From positions 124,001-188,000 of the forward strand of contig NZ_FOVI01000005.1 in assembly GCF_900115115.1 (NCBI RefSeq): 64,000 bases of DNA. Reading direction: 5' to 3'. Origin of the DNA: Paenimyroides ummariense. GTDB taxonomy: Bacteria > Bacteroidota > Bacteroidia > Flavobacteriales > Flavobacteriaceae. Numbering within the stretch: position 1 is the first letter of the stretch; every line of letters starts with the position of its first letter. The notes beneath the pieces are model-generated. The model saw nothing but the letters and a program-made list of their open reading frames with translations, ran no database searches and was not told where the DNA came from. Below, piece after piece: positions 8,549 to 17,699 of the stretch. Both the position numbers and the translations under genes were made by a program.

Positions 8549-8965
8549 ATGGCAAATAGAAATATTCATACCAGAAGTACCGACACGGCTTACAGAAGCG
8601 ACCATCCGTTTGAAGTGATTGCATTTGAATGTGCCGTACCCGAAAAAGAAACAGTGGTTACTTACACGGCGGCATTACAATCTCATTCTGTACATCCAAT
8701 AGCAGGCAGCATTATTAAATTTTTACCACGGATTAATTTGTCTGATTTCAAAATCGAAAAGTTTGAAGCAATACCTGGTTACGGTATCAAAGGTTTCGTA
8801 GACGGACACGAAATTATCATAGGCAATTTGGCTCTTATGAAATTGTACGATTTCTATTATGATGAAAGTTTGGACGAATTGCAAGAACCGGTAATAATCG
8901 TTATGATTGACGATAGATATTCCGGTTGTTTTATAATGATGGATAATTCAGCCGGATTGATATAG
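8549..8965 (+). CDS. Isolated nucleotide-binding (N) domain of a P1B-type ATPase
   Basis: A 138-residue protein that matches only the N domain of heavy-metal P-type ATPases. It keeps the HP motif region (SHSVHPIAG, about residues 45-53) that contacts ATP, the EAIPGYGIKG glycine segment (about 73-82) and the IIIGNLALMK strand. It lacks the DKTGT phosphorylation loop, the transmembrane helices and the hinge. The frame ends soon after the strand that would lead back to the P domain, so it cannot transport metal alone. It could be a remnant of a deleted ATPase, but it begins cleanly and has an intact copy of the GCAACC-dyad promoter. It could therefore be an expressed regulatory or nucleotide-binding protein. 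Confidence 0.6.
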   Translation: MANRNIHTRSTDTAYRSDHPFEVIAFECAVPEKETVVTYTAALQSHSVHPIAGSIIKFLPRINLSDFKIEKFEAIPGYGIKGFVDGHEIIIGNLALMKLYDFYYDESLDELQEPVIIVMIDDRYSGCFIMMDNSAGLI

Positions 8966-9125
8966 AAGACGAAAGAATTGTAGAGAACAATAAACATAAT
9001 CAGCAAAGACATATATTTCAAACAGAACAAGTTTATCAGTATAGCAAATCTCATCATAATTGTATTTAGTAAATTCCCTAATTAATCTAATAGTTATTAA
9101 CGGTATTGAAGTTTAAAATTTAACT

Positions 9126-9461
9126 GTGAAATTCTTAACATTCATATTTAGTGTCTATATGCTCGGAATGGCAATACTTCCTTGCAGTGATGCTTATTAC
9201 CGATGTGCCACCAATAATGTATCAGACAGTGTAAATGTTTTGGAACATAACCACAAAACTGAACACAAAGATTTTTGCAGCCCTTTTTGTAGCTGCCAAT
9301 GTTGCGGTACAATTAATGGAGTTACACTGGATTTTAGGCTACCTGAAATCAATGAACTTGAGTTTCAGTCCACTGATAAAAGAAAAGTCCCTTTAAGAAA
9401 TATATATATCTTATCCCAATATAACGGGAACATATGGCAACCGCCTAAGATTAATGTTTAA
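9126..9461 (+). CDS. DUF6660-like small exported Cys/His-rich protein
   Basis: A 111-residue protein with a GTG start and a signal peptide (FIFSVYMLGMAILPCSDA). The mature part contains His and Cys clusters (EHNHKTEHKDFCSPFCSCQCC), suited to binding a soft or borderline metal. Similar small proteins (DUF6660) commonly precede czcA-type genes in Bacteroidota, and here it sits 120 bases ahead of the CzcA-CzcC fusion. A periplasmic metal-binding or sensing role is likely but unproven. The GTG start is chosen because it places the signal peptide in frame; no ATG lies nearby upstream. Confidence 0.6.
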   Translation: MKFLTFIFSVYMLGMAILPCSDAYYRCATNNVSDSVNVLEHNHKTEHKDFCSPFCSCQCCGTINGVTLDFRLPEINELEFQSTDKRKVPLRNIYILSQYNGNIWQPPKINV

Positions 9462-9581
9462 GTAATAACTGCTTAATTCTTTCACAGCGTTTCGATGAAA
9501 CCGTCTGTATCGTATTTATATGCTGTCATTTTTAGAAAATGGCATCATGCAAGTTTGTATAAACATTAATCATAAATTCAA

Positions 9582-12500
9582 ATGTTAGATAGTATAATTA
9601 AATTCAGCATCAAGAACAAAATCGTCATTGGTATAATGACATTGGTTCTTATCATTTGGGGCGTATGGAGTGCCACCAAATTGCCGATAGATGCCGTACC
9701 GGATATTACCAATAATCAGGTACAGATTATTACTGCCTGTCCTACACTGGCGGGTCAGGAAGTGGAACAGTTGGTTACGTTTCCGATTGAACAGAGCATC
9801 GCCAACATTCCCGATTTAGAAGAAACAAGAAGTATATCCCGTTTCGGGCTTTCGGTGGTTACGGTAGTGTTCAAAGAAAATGTGGACATCTACTTTGCAA
9901 GGCAGTTGGTCAATGAAAAACTGAAAGAAGCCGAAGAAAAAATCCCGAAAGGTATCGGCACGCCTGAACTGGCTCCGGTTAGTACAGGGCTTGGAGAAGT
10001 CTATCAGTACATCATCCACCCCAAAAAAGGCAGCGAGCATAAATACAATGCCAAAGATCTGCGTACAATGCAGGATTGGATTGTTGCCCGTCAGTTGTAC
10101 GGCACACCGGGCATTGCCGAAGTAAACAGCTTTGGCGGGGAATTAAAACAATACGAGGTTGCGGTAAACCCCGACCGATTAAGAGCAATGGGCGTAAGCA
10201 TTCCCGATATATTTAACGCACTCGAACAAAACAATCAGAATACGGGCGGTGCGTATATCGACAAAAAACCGAACGCTTATTTTATCCGTGGTGTGGGCTT
10301 AGCTACAACTTTGGAAGACATTAAAAACATTCCCGTAAAAATCACGGGCCATACCCCTATTTTTATTAAAGACGTAGCAGATGTGCGCTACGGTAGTGCG
10401 GTGCGTTATGGCGCACTGACCTACAACGGCGAAGTAGATGCCGTGGGTGGTGTGGTTATGATGCTAAAAGGCGAAAACAGTAACGAGGTCGTAAAACGGA
10501 TAAAAGAGAAATTACCGACCATTCAGAAATCTTTACCGGAAGATGTAACCATCGAGCCGTATTTAGACCGTACTGAATTAGTAGGCAGGGCAATGGGCAC
10601 AGTGGAAAAGAACTTGATTGAGGGGGCTTTGATTGTAATTTTTGTGCTTGTTCTGTTCTTGGGCAACCTAAGAGCCGGACTAATCGTAGCATCTGCCATT
10701 CCATTAGCGATGCTGTTCGCATTGGGAATGATGAACGTATTTGGCGTTAGTGCCAACCTGATGAGCTTGGGAGCTATTGACTTCGGTTTGATTGTGGACG
10801 GAGCCGTTATTGTGGTGGAAGCAACCCTGCACCATTTGGGCTTGCGGAAATCCACCAATAAACTGACCCAAAGCGAAATGGACGAAGAAGTATTTTTGTC
10901 CGCTTCCAAAATCAGGACAAGTGCCGCATTCGGCGAAATCATTATCCTTATAGTATATATTCCAATCCTGACTTTAGTAGGTGTTGAGGGCAAAATGTTC
11001 ACACCGATGGCGCAAACCGTAGGCTTTGCCATTTTCGGCGCATTGATTTTATCCCTGACCTATATCCCGATGATGTGTGCATTATTCCTGCCGAAAAAAG
11101 GACACGACAAGCCCAATTTCAGCGACAAGTTTATGGCAAAGCTGCAAGGCTTCTACCAACCTTTGTTGCAGAAAGCAATCAGGGTAAAATATTGGTTGGT
11201 GGGCATTACCACTGCTGTATTTGTAGTTACCGTTATCCTGTTCAGCAGAATGGGCGGCGAGTTCATCCCGCAGTTGCAGGAGGGAGATTTTGCCTTTCAC
11301 TGTATTTTACCGCAGGGAAGTTCGCTCAACCAAAGTATAGAAACGTCGATGCAAGCATCCCGTATCCTTAAAGAATTTGACGAGGTTAAAATGGTGGTCG
11401 GAAAGACTGGAGCCGCCGAAGTACCTACCGACCCGATGCCGCCTGAAGCTACGGATATGATGATTATTCTTAAACCACAGGACGAATGGAAAAACAAGAA
11501 AAGCTACAACGAGTTAGGCGATGAAATGATGGAAAAGCTGTCCGTTATTCCGGGCGTTTTCTTCGAGAAGAACCAACCGATACAGATGCGTTTCAACGAG
11601 CTGATGACAGGTATTCGTCAGGATGTCGCCGTAAAGATTTTCGGGGAAAATATGGATACGTTGAGCGTGTACGCCAATAAGGTTAGCGAAGTGGTACAGC
11701 AGGTACAAGGCGCCACACCGCCACAGGTGGAAAAAGTAAATGGTCTGCCACAGATCAACATCGACTACGACCGTACCCGAATGGCTAATTACGGGTTGAC
11801 GATACAACAGGTAAACGATATTGTAAGCACTGCATTTGCAGGTAAAGCCGCAGGTGTTATTTATGAGAACGAAAGACAGTTTGACCTGGTCGTTCGTTTA
11901 GATAGTGTACACCGAAGTAGCATCGAAGACGTAAGGAATTTGATGATACCAACTAATACAGGCTATCAAATACCATTATCACAGGTTGCTGAGATCAACT
12001 ACAAATTAGATGCTGCGCAAATCAGCCGGGAAGCTGGGAAACGACGCATTGTTATTGGATTTAACGTAGCCGGACGTGATGTACAAAGTGTCGTTTCTGA
12101 CATTCAGCAGCAACTTTCCGAAAAAGTGAAATTACCCACAGGTTACTATTTTACCTACGGTGGTCAGTTTGAAAACCTAAAAAAAGCCAGTAACCGCCTT
12201 ATGATTGCCGTACCTGTATCACTGTTATTGATTTTCGCATTGCTTTATTTCACATTCCGTTCATTTAAGCAGGCAAGTCTGATTTTTACTGCTATCCCGA
12301 TGAGTGCCATCGGTGGCGTCTTTGCTTTAATGCTTCGGGGAATGCCTTTCAGTATCAGTGCAGGTATCGGCTTTATCGCTTTGTTCGGCGTAGCCGTATT
12401 GAACGGTATCGTATTGATAGGCACATTCAACCAACTGAAAAAAGACGGTTGGGATGATGTCATTAAACGAACAATCGAGGGTACGAAAATCAGGTTACGT

Positions 12501-13898
12501 CCAGTATTGATGACGGCAACAGTGGCATCACTGGGGTTCCTACCTATGGCAATCAGCACCAGCGCTGGGGCAGAGGTACAAAAACCATTGGCTACGGTAG
12601 TAATTGGAGGATTAGTAACCGCTACATTCCTTACACTATTTGTACTGCCATTGCTCTATATCATATTCAATTCTAAATTTAATTTAAAAAGTAGTAAAAG
12701 TGTGAAAACAACCGTAATCGTTCTCTTACTGGGCATCGGTGGTATGACCACTGCAAATGCTCAGGAAAGGATAAACATAGATAATGCTATCAATACCGCA
12801 TTGCAAAGCAATGGACAGGTTAACGTCAATAAGTCGGAGATTGATGCGGCTAAATACAATGTAAAGACCGCTAACGATATACCAATGACACAGGTATTTG
12901 TAGAAAATGAAGATTTAAGACCATCGGACAAAACGGGTATATGGAAAATCGGACTTACGCAAAGTATTGCGTGGCCCGGCTTATATGCTGCCCGCAAGGA
13001 CTATTTAAAAGCACAGCTTAAATATTCCGAATTGAATACAGAGGTTATGAATGCAAATATTAGGAAAGACGTTAGAACGGCTTATTACCAGTTGTGGTTT
13101 TTGCAGGATAAAAACCTATTGCTGAAAAGCCTTGACAGCATTTATACAAACCTCTTCAATACAACGCAGGTTCGGGTTAGAACGGGCGACGTGGCAAAGC
13201 TCGACCAGATTGCTGCAGATGCCCAACTCAAACAGCTAAAAGCCTACGTGGAGCAGAACAATAAGGAAATCGTAATACAGCAGCAACAGTTAATGGTATT
13301 ACTCAACCGTAATGAATGGATGCTCCCGGTAGATGAGCCGTTGCAGAAATTGGAAACAGGCTTGTATGATGAAAATAATGTGCACCCAATATTGCAGTTG
13401 CAGCAACAAAATGTAAGCGTTGCAGCGGCAAATATCAAAGTACAGAAGAACAGCAACCTGCCCGAATTTTCAGCAAGGGTATTCAGCCAGAGATTGTACG
13501 GCGTTTCAGATCCTTTTACGGGCTTTTCGGTTTCAATAGGTTTCCCGTTATTTGGCGCAGGGGCATATAAAAACAAAGTGAATGTAGCCAACAAGGAAAA
13601 GGAAGTACAGGAAAACCTATTGTCTTACCAAACGCAGGTAATGGCAACGGACAAGAAATCTGCCATCGCCGAAATGGAAAAGAATATGGCTTTGTTGAGC
13701 TTCTATGAAACATCGGGACTGCAACAGGCAAGGGATATTACCGAAGCGGCATCACAAAGCTACCGTTCGGGAGAAATCAGCTTTGCGGAGCTAAGCCAGT
13801 TCTTAACGCAGGCAATCAATATCCGCCAGAATTATCTGGACGTTCTGAACAGCTACAATCAATCATCAATTCAATACAATTACCTTAATAACAAATAA
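9582..13898 (+). CDS. czcA: CzcA/CusA-type heavy-metal RND pump fused to a CzcC/TolC outer-membrane domain
   Basis: A 1438-residue fusion. Residues 1 to about 1035 are a complete heavy-metal-efflux RND permease: TM1 with AVPDITNNQVQI after it, TM4 with LGAIDFGLIVDGAVIVVEA carrying the relay Asp and Glu residues, and the second 5-TM bundle ending near 1030. Around 1040-1060 a new signal-like hydrophobic segment ends TTANAQ, after which residues 1060-1438 form a TolC/CzcC outer-membrane duct with two helical repeats. The fusion implies pump and channel are made as one chain, possibly cut by signal peptidase after the second segment. The adaptor gene starts one base after the stop. Cobalt, zinc, cadmium or copper are plausible substrates; the neighbouring Zn/Cd ATPase favours divalent metals. 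Such fusions are known in Bacteroidota. Confidence 0.92.
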   Translation: MLDSIIKFSIKNKIVIGIMTLVLIIWGVWSATKLPIDAVPDITNNQVQIITACPTLAGQEVEQLVTFPIEQSIANIPDLEETRSISRFGLSVVTVVFKENVDIYFARQLVNEKLKEAEEKIPKGIGTPELAPVSTGLGEVYQYIIHPKKGSEHKYNAKDLRTMQDWIVARQLYGTPGIAEVNSFGGELKQYEVAVNPDRLRAMGVSIPDIFNALEQNNQNTGGAYIDKKPNAYFIRGVGLATTLEDIKNIPVKITGHTPIFIKDVADVRYGSAVRYGALTYNGEVDAVGGVVMMLKGENSNEVVKRIKEKLPTIQKSLPEDVTIEPYLDRTELVGRAMGTVEKNLIEGALIVIFVLVLFLGNLRAGLIVASAIPLAMLFALGMMNVFGVSANLMSLGAIDFGLIVDGAVIVVEATLHHLGLRKSTNKLTQSEMDEEVFLSASKIRTSAAFGEIIILIVYIPILTLVGVEGKMFTPMAQTVGFAIFGALILSLTYIPMMCALFLPKKGHDKPNFSDKFMAKLQGFYQPLLQKAIRVKYWLVGITTAVFVVTVILFSRMGGEFIPQLQEGDFAFHCILPQGSSLNQSIETSMQASRILKEFDEVKMVVGKTGAAEVPTDPMPPEATDMMIILKPQDEWKNKKSYNELGDEMMEKLSVIPGVFFEKNQPIQMRFNELMTGIRQDVAVKIFGENMDTLSVYANKVSEVVQQVQGATPPQVEKVNGLPQINIDYDRTRMANYGLTIQQVNDIVSTAFAGKAAGVIYENERQFDLVVRLDSVHRSSIEDVRNLMIPTNTGYQIPLSQVAEINYKLDAAQISREAGKRRIVIGFNVAGRDVQSVVSDIQQQLSEKVKLPTGYYFTYGGQFENLKKASNRLMIAVPVSLLLIFALLYFTFRSFKQASLIFTAIPMSAIGGVFALMLRGMPFSISAGIGFIALFGVAVLNGIVLIGTFNQLKKDGWDDVIKRTIEGTKIRLRPVLMTATVASLGFLPMAISTSAGAEVQKPLATVVIGGLVTATFLTLFVLPLLYIIFNSKFNLKSSKSVKTTVIVLLLGIGGMTTANAQERINIDNAINTALQSNGQVNVNKSEIDAAKYNVKTANDIPMTQVFVENEDLRPSDKTGIWKIGLTQSIAWPGLYAARKDYLKAQLKYSELNTEVMNANIRKDVRTAYYQLWFLQDKNLLLKSLDSIYTNLFNTTQVRVRTGDVAKLDQIAADAQLKQLKAYVEQNNKEIVIQQQQLMVLLNRNEWMLPVDEPLQKLETGLYDENNVHPILQLQQQNVSVAAANIKVQKNSNLPEFSARVFSQRLYGVSDPFTGFSVSIGFPLFGAGAYKNKVNVANKEKEVQENLLSYQTQVMATDKKSAIAEMEKNMALLSFYETSGLQQARDITEAASQSYRSGEISFAELSQFLTQAINIRQNYLDVLNSYNQSSIQYNYLNNK

Positions 13899-13899
13899 G

Positions 13900-15210
13900 A
13901 TGAAAAATATATCGAAAATGTTTTTGGCAGCACTCTTTGCAGTTTCCCTGACCGCCTGCGGAGATAGTCAGAAAAAGGAAAGCGAAGACGGTCATAACCA
14001 CGATCCCAAAACGGAAGAAAAAGCCGATACAGGGCACGGGGACGAGCACGGAGCCGAAGAGGGTTCCGCAACCGTTGCGGCACTTACGCCCGAGCAGATT
14101 GAAGCCGTAGGCATCAAATACGGTGTCGTGGAAATGAAAGAACTAACCGCCACCATTAAGGCGAATGGTATTTTAAGTTTACCCAACAGTAGCAAGGCAA
14201 ACGCTACCTCTTTATACGGTGGCGTAATAAAGTCTATTAATGTGCAGATTGGGGATTATGTGCGCAAAGGACAGGTTATTGCCACCATTGCCAACCCGCA
14301 GTTTATCCAGTTGCAGGAAGAATACCTGACCATCAACAGCAAAATAACTTTTGCCGAACAGGAAATGCAAAGACAAAAGGAATTGAACACGGGCAATGCC
14401 GGAGCATTGAAAAACCTGCAAAACGCCACCGCCGAACTCAATGCGTTGAGAACACGGAAATCCTCTTTGCATCAGCAGATACAGCTAATGGGCATCAATC
14501 CAAATTCGGTCAGCAACAGCTCCCTTAAATCCTCGTTGGTGGTTACAAGCCCCATTAGCGGAGCTATCAGCAATGTGTACGGCAAAATCGGTAGCTATGT
14601 AGATGTTTCTTCGCCCGTGGCTGAAATAGTAGATAATAGTTCCCTGCATTTGCATTTGAACGTATTTGAAAAAGATTTGCCTATGATGAAAGCCGGGCAA
14701 ACCATACATTTTACGTTGACCAATAACCCGGTAAACGAGTATGATGCGGTTATTTACGGTATCGGTTCCGCATTTGAAAACGATAGCAAGACCATTCCGG
14801 TACACGCCCGTGTAAAAGGCAATGTAAAAGGGCTGATTGACGGTATGAACATCACGGCAATCGTTAGCTTGGACAATGTGCTCTCCCCGTCAGTGCCGAA
14901 TGATGCCATTGTAGATGCGGATGGCAAAAAATACATCTTTGTCATTACCGACAAAAAGCCGCAGGAAGCTGAAGAAGAAGAGGGACATGGCGGGCACGAC
15001 CACGGCGATGAAAAAACAGCACATAAAGAGGAAGCGGCGAACACGGTAAATTTTGAAAAAATTGAAGTAGTAGCAGGCGTTTCCGAAATGGGATATACTG
15101 TTATAACTCCTGTAAATGAAGTTACCAAAGAAGCAAGAATAGTCATAAAAGGTGCATTTTTTATTAATGCTAAATTATCAGGTGGTGGCGGGCATGCCCA
15201 TGCACATTAA
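13900..15210 (+). CDS. czcB: CzcB/CusB-type metal efflux adaptor, His-rich lipoprotein
   Basis: Periplasmic adaptor (436 residues) for the preceding CzcA-CzcC pump. A lipobox (VSLTACG) anchors it, and the mature N-terminus is His/Asp/Glu-rich (DGHNHDPK, TGHGDEHGAEEG). The lipoyl-type half motif INVQIGDYVRKGQVIA and its partner SPISGAISNVYGKIG frame a coiled-coil hairpin near residues 145-200. Another His-rich stretch, GHGGHDHGDEKTAH, lies near 365-380, and the C-terminus ends GGGGHAHAH. These repeated His clusters fit collection of Zn, Co or Cd and delivery to the pump. The gene follows the pump by a single base, so translation is probably coupled. A 13-bp perfect hairpin follows. Confidence 0.9.
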   Translation: MKNISKMFLAALFAVSLTACGDSQKKESEDGHNHDPKTEEKADTGHGDEHGAEEGSATVAALTPEQIEAVGIKYGVVEMKELTATIKANGILSLPNSSKANATSLYGGVIKSINVQIGDYVRKGQVIATIANPQFIQLQEEYLTINSKITFAEQEMQRQKELNTGNAGALKNLQNATAELNALRTRKSSLHQQIQLMGINPNSVSNSSLKSSLVVTSPISGAISNVYGKIGSYVDVSSPVAEIVDNSSLHLHLNVFEKDLPMMKAGQTIHFTLTNNPVNEYDAVIYGIGSAFENDSKTIPVHARVKGNVKGLIDGMNITAIVSLDNVLSPSVPNDAIVDADGKKYIFVITDKKPQEAEEEEGHGGHDHGDEKTAHKEEAANTVNFEKIEVVAGVSEMGYTVITPVNEVTKEARIVIKGAFFINAKLSGGGGHAHAH

Positions 15211-15224
15211 TAGATTTTCACTTT

Positions 15225-15258
15225 ACTGATAGGTTGTCCTTCCTAACAACCTATCAGT
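15225..15258 (+). terminator. Hairpin ending the czc cluster
   Basis: ACTGATAGGTTGT (15225-15237) and ACAACCTATCAGT (15246-15258) form a perfect 13-bp stem with an 8-nt loop. No strong T run follows, so it may act as an RNA 3' end stabiliser as well as a terminator. Confidence 0.6.
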
Positions 15259-15315
15259 TAAAATATTGCTTTAAATCAGATGATTACTTAATCTTTTTCA
15301 TTCATTAAAGTTATT

Positions 15316-15356
15316 TGCATTTGCAACCAGGTTCCCAAAAGCTAAGGGTAATTTTG
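15316..15356 (+). promoter_or_regulatory. Promoter with GCAACC-dyad, copy 3 (upstream of the Zn/Cd ATPase)
   Basis: TGCATTTG (15316-15323) overlaps GCAACCAGGTTCC (15323-15335). TAATTTTG follows at 15349-15356, again with 25 nt between the upstream TTTG and this second element, as in the two other copies. Confidence 0.6.
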
Positions 15357-15387
15357 TTTTGTAAATAACACTAAACAATTAAAAAAT

Positions 15388-17634
15388 ATGTCAAAAATAT
15401 GTTGTAGTACAGATAATAATCTGAACCTTGTAAAGAAAAAAGAGCACAAGCACAAATACGACAGTCATGGAAATCAGTTGTGTTGCGTCACAGAAGAAAA
15501 AGTTCATGAAAAAGCGGGAACAAAAGACCTGTTAAAAGACACAAACCATCAACAAAATGATGGGCATGGACATGGCGGAGCAAATTGTGGTGAGGATGAC
15601 ACTGGTGATTGTAAGGATGACGAAGACCATCACGGACACGACCATAGCGAACACGGTCATAAACACGACCATAAGAAAAAGGATAATCATGATCACGGGC
15701 ACGACCACGGACACGATCACGGGCATGGACACGACCACGGTGACCACGACCACAGCCACGATATAGAGGGTAAAACGGCTTTTCAGCTATTTACACCCTC
15801 CGGTATTTCTTTGATTTTATTGCTGATTGCCATCGGGTTTGACAATTATTTTCCACAAGACTGGTTTACGGGTTGGGTAAGAATTGCCTGGTATGTTATT
15901 GCTTATGTACCCGTAGGTTTACCAGTAATCAAGGAAGCAATTGAAAGTATTCGTTTTAAGGATTTTTACTCGGAGTTCTTTTTAATGAGTATTGCTACCG
16001 TAGGTGCATTTGCTATAGGGGAATATCCTGAAGCGGTCGCAGTAATGTTATTCTACTCCGTAGGTGAGGTATTCCAGACGCTTGCGGTATCAAGAGCTAA
16101 AGGTAATATTAAAGCTCTTTTAGACCAACGCCCTGATGAGGTTACGATTTTGAAAGATGGCAAACCTGTTATCATTAAAGCTGAAGACGCAAACATTGGT
16201 GATATTATCCAGTTAAAGCCAGGGGAAAAATTAGGTTTAGATGGTGAACTTGTTTCGGAAAGTGCTTCATTCAACACAGCAGCACTAACAGGTGAAAGTA
16301 AACCAGACACAAAGGGCAAAGGTGAAACTGTATTGGCAGGTATGATTAATTTGAATACGGTAAGCCAGATAAGAGTAACAACAGACTATTCGGATAGTAA
16401 GTTGAGTAAGATTTTAGAACTTGTGCAGGATGCTACATCACAAAAAGCACCAACGGAATTATTTATCCGTAAATTTTCTAAGGTATATACACCAATAGTG
16501 GTATATCTATCTATCGCCATTACATTGCTGCCAATACTTTTTGTAGAAAATTATATCTTCAGCGAATGGCTGTATAGAGCTTTAGTATTCTTGGTTATCT
16601 CTTGTCCTTGCGCATTAGTTATTTCTATTCCCTTAGGTTACTTTGGAGGTATCGGGGCAGCGAGCCGTAACGGTATCTTATTCAAAGGTTCTAATTTCCT
16701 GGATATCCTTGCAAAAGTTCAGAATGTGGTAATGGATAAAACGGGAACATTAACCGAGGGAGTTTTTAAAGTACAGGAAGTGTTTATCAAACCTGAATAT
16801 AACAAAGACGAAATACTAAACCTTGTTAACGTACTGGAAAGCCAAAGCACCCACCCTGTAGCAACAGCAATCCACAACTATTGGGGTGAAGTTGATACAA
16901 AAGTTAGCTTGGAAAATGTAGAAGAAATTGCGGGTCACGGTCTTAAAGCCACGGTCAATGGCAAAGAGCTATTAGCAGGGAATTTTAAATTGCTTGATAA
17001 ATTCAATATAAGTCACGATGCTGATACAGCAAACATTGTATATACTGTTATTGCAATCGGCTATGGAGGTAAGTTTGTAGGTTATCTGACGATTTCTGAC
17101 AGCATTAAAGTAGATGCTAAAATAGCGGTAGACAAACTGCATAAAATGGGCGTCAGAGCCACTATGCTAAGTGGCGATAAAAGTACGGTAGTACAACACG
17201 TTGCAGAGCAATTAGGAATTGACAGTGCTTATGGTGACTTATTGCCCGAAGACAAAGTGAACAAAGTAAAGGATATTAAATCCCGTAACGGTAGTGTAGC
17301 CTTTGTGGGCGACGGCGTGAACGATGCTCCTGTGATCGCATTGAGTGATGCAGGTATTGCAATGGGCGGTTTGGGAAGTGATGCAGCTATTGAAACTGCT
17401 GATGTAGTTATACAAGACGATATGCCGTCAAAAATACCAATGGCTATCAATATAGGCAAGCAAACAAAGAAAATCGTTTATCAAAATATTGTCCTTGCAT
17501 TCGGAGTTAAGGCAATTGTATTAATTCTTGGTGCAGGAGGACTGGCAACAATGTGGGAAGCAGTATTTGCTGATGTGGGTGTAGCCTTATTAGCTATTCT
17601 GAATGCCGTGCGAATACAAAGAATGAAATTTTAA
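15388..17634 (+). CDS. cadA: P1B-type Zn/Cd/Pb-transporting ATPase with His-rich N-terminus
   Basis: Metal-exporting P-type ATPase of 748 residues. The N-terminus has two Cys pairs (KICCS, QLCCV) and then a very His/Asp-rich tract (about residues 20-130, many HGHDHGHDH repeats) in place of a normal HMA domain. The core has the actuator TGES motif, the intramembrane CPC triad (406-408) typical of P1B pumps, the phosphorylation motif DKTGT (Asp450), the HP nucleotide-site motif (QSTHPVA) and the hinge GDGVNDAP. These features point to Zn, Cd or Pb export. The gene has its own GCAACC-dyad promoter and is followed by a strong terminator. Its product would move cytoplasmic metal to the periplasm, where the CzcABC pump can expel it. 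Confidence 0.92.
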   Translation: MSKICCSTDNNLNLVKKKEHKHKYDSHGNQLCCVTEEKVHEKAGTKDLLKDTNHQQNDGHGHGGANCGEDDTGDCKDDEDHHGHDHSEHGHKHDHKKKDNHDHGHDHGHDHGHGHDHGDHDHSHDIEGKTAFQLFTPSGISLILLLIAIGFDNYFPQDWFTGWVRIAWYVIAYVPVGLPVIKEAIESIRFKDFYSEFFLMSIATVGAFAIGEYPEAVAVMLFYSVGEVFQTLAVSRAKGNIKALLDQRPDEVTILKDGKPVIIKAEDANIGDIIQLKPGEKLGLDGELVSESASFNTAALTGESKPDTKGKGETVLAGMINLNTVSQIRVTTDYSDSKLSKILELVQDATSQKAPTELFIRKFSKVYTPIVVYLSIAITLLPILFVENYIFSEWLYRALVFLVISCPCALVISIPLGYFGGIGAASRNGILFKGSNFLDILAKVQNVVMDKTGTLTEGVFKVQEVFIKPEYNKDEILNLVNVLESQSTHPVATAIHNYWGEVDTKVSLENVEEIAGHGLKATVNGKELLAGNFKLLDKFNISHDADTANIVYTVIAIGYGGKFVGYLTISDSIKVDAKIAVDKLHKMGVRATMLSGDKSTVVQHVAEQLGIDSAYGDLLPEDKVNKVKDIKSRNGSVAFVGDGVNDAPVIALSDAGIAMGGLGSDAAIETADVVIQDDMPSKIPMAINIGKQTKKIVYQNIVLAFGVKAIVLILGAGGLATMWEAVFADVGVALLAILNAVRIQRMKF

Positions 17635-17648
17635 TTGTTAGGTTGTTG

Positions 17649-17682
17649 AACTGCCGCCGGATTAATCTTGCGGCAGTTTTTA
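17649..17682 (+). terminator. Intrinsic terminator of the P1B-ATPase gene
   Basis: AACTGCCGC (17649-17657) pairs with GCGGCAGTT (17670-17678) and a T run follows. It lies inside the upstream extension of the Nramp frame, which argues that translation there begins at ATG 17700. Confidence 0.85.
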
Positions 17683-17699
17683 TAAATACGTTTTTTCTA

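Noticed and set aside
8549-8965. Calling this a frame-shifted full ATPase
   Set aside because: No phosphorylation loop or membrane segments were seen in any frame around it.
6917-15356. Reading the TAnnTTTGC-like motifs as integration sites of the element
   Set aside because: They recur as promoter elements with a conserved downstream layout in front of genes, so a regulatory role explains them; only the 30908 copy sits at a change of gene content.
15532-15766. Open frames on both strands across the His-rich part of the P1B-ATPase
   Set aside because: They are by-products of the repetitive His/Asp codons (CAC/CAT, GAC), with low-complexity products and no promoter or signal of their own.
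17643-17699. Upstream extension of the Nramp frame (19 extra codons)
   Set aside because: These codons lie across the preceding gene's terminator and are unlike the family; ATG 17700 gives the normal N-terminus.
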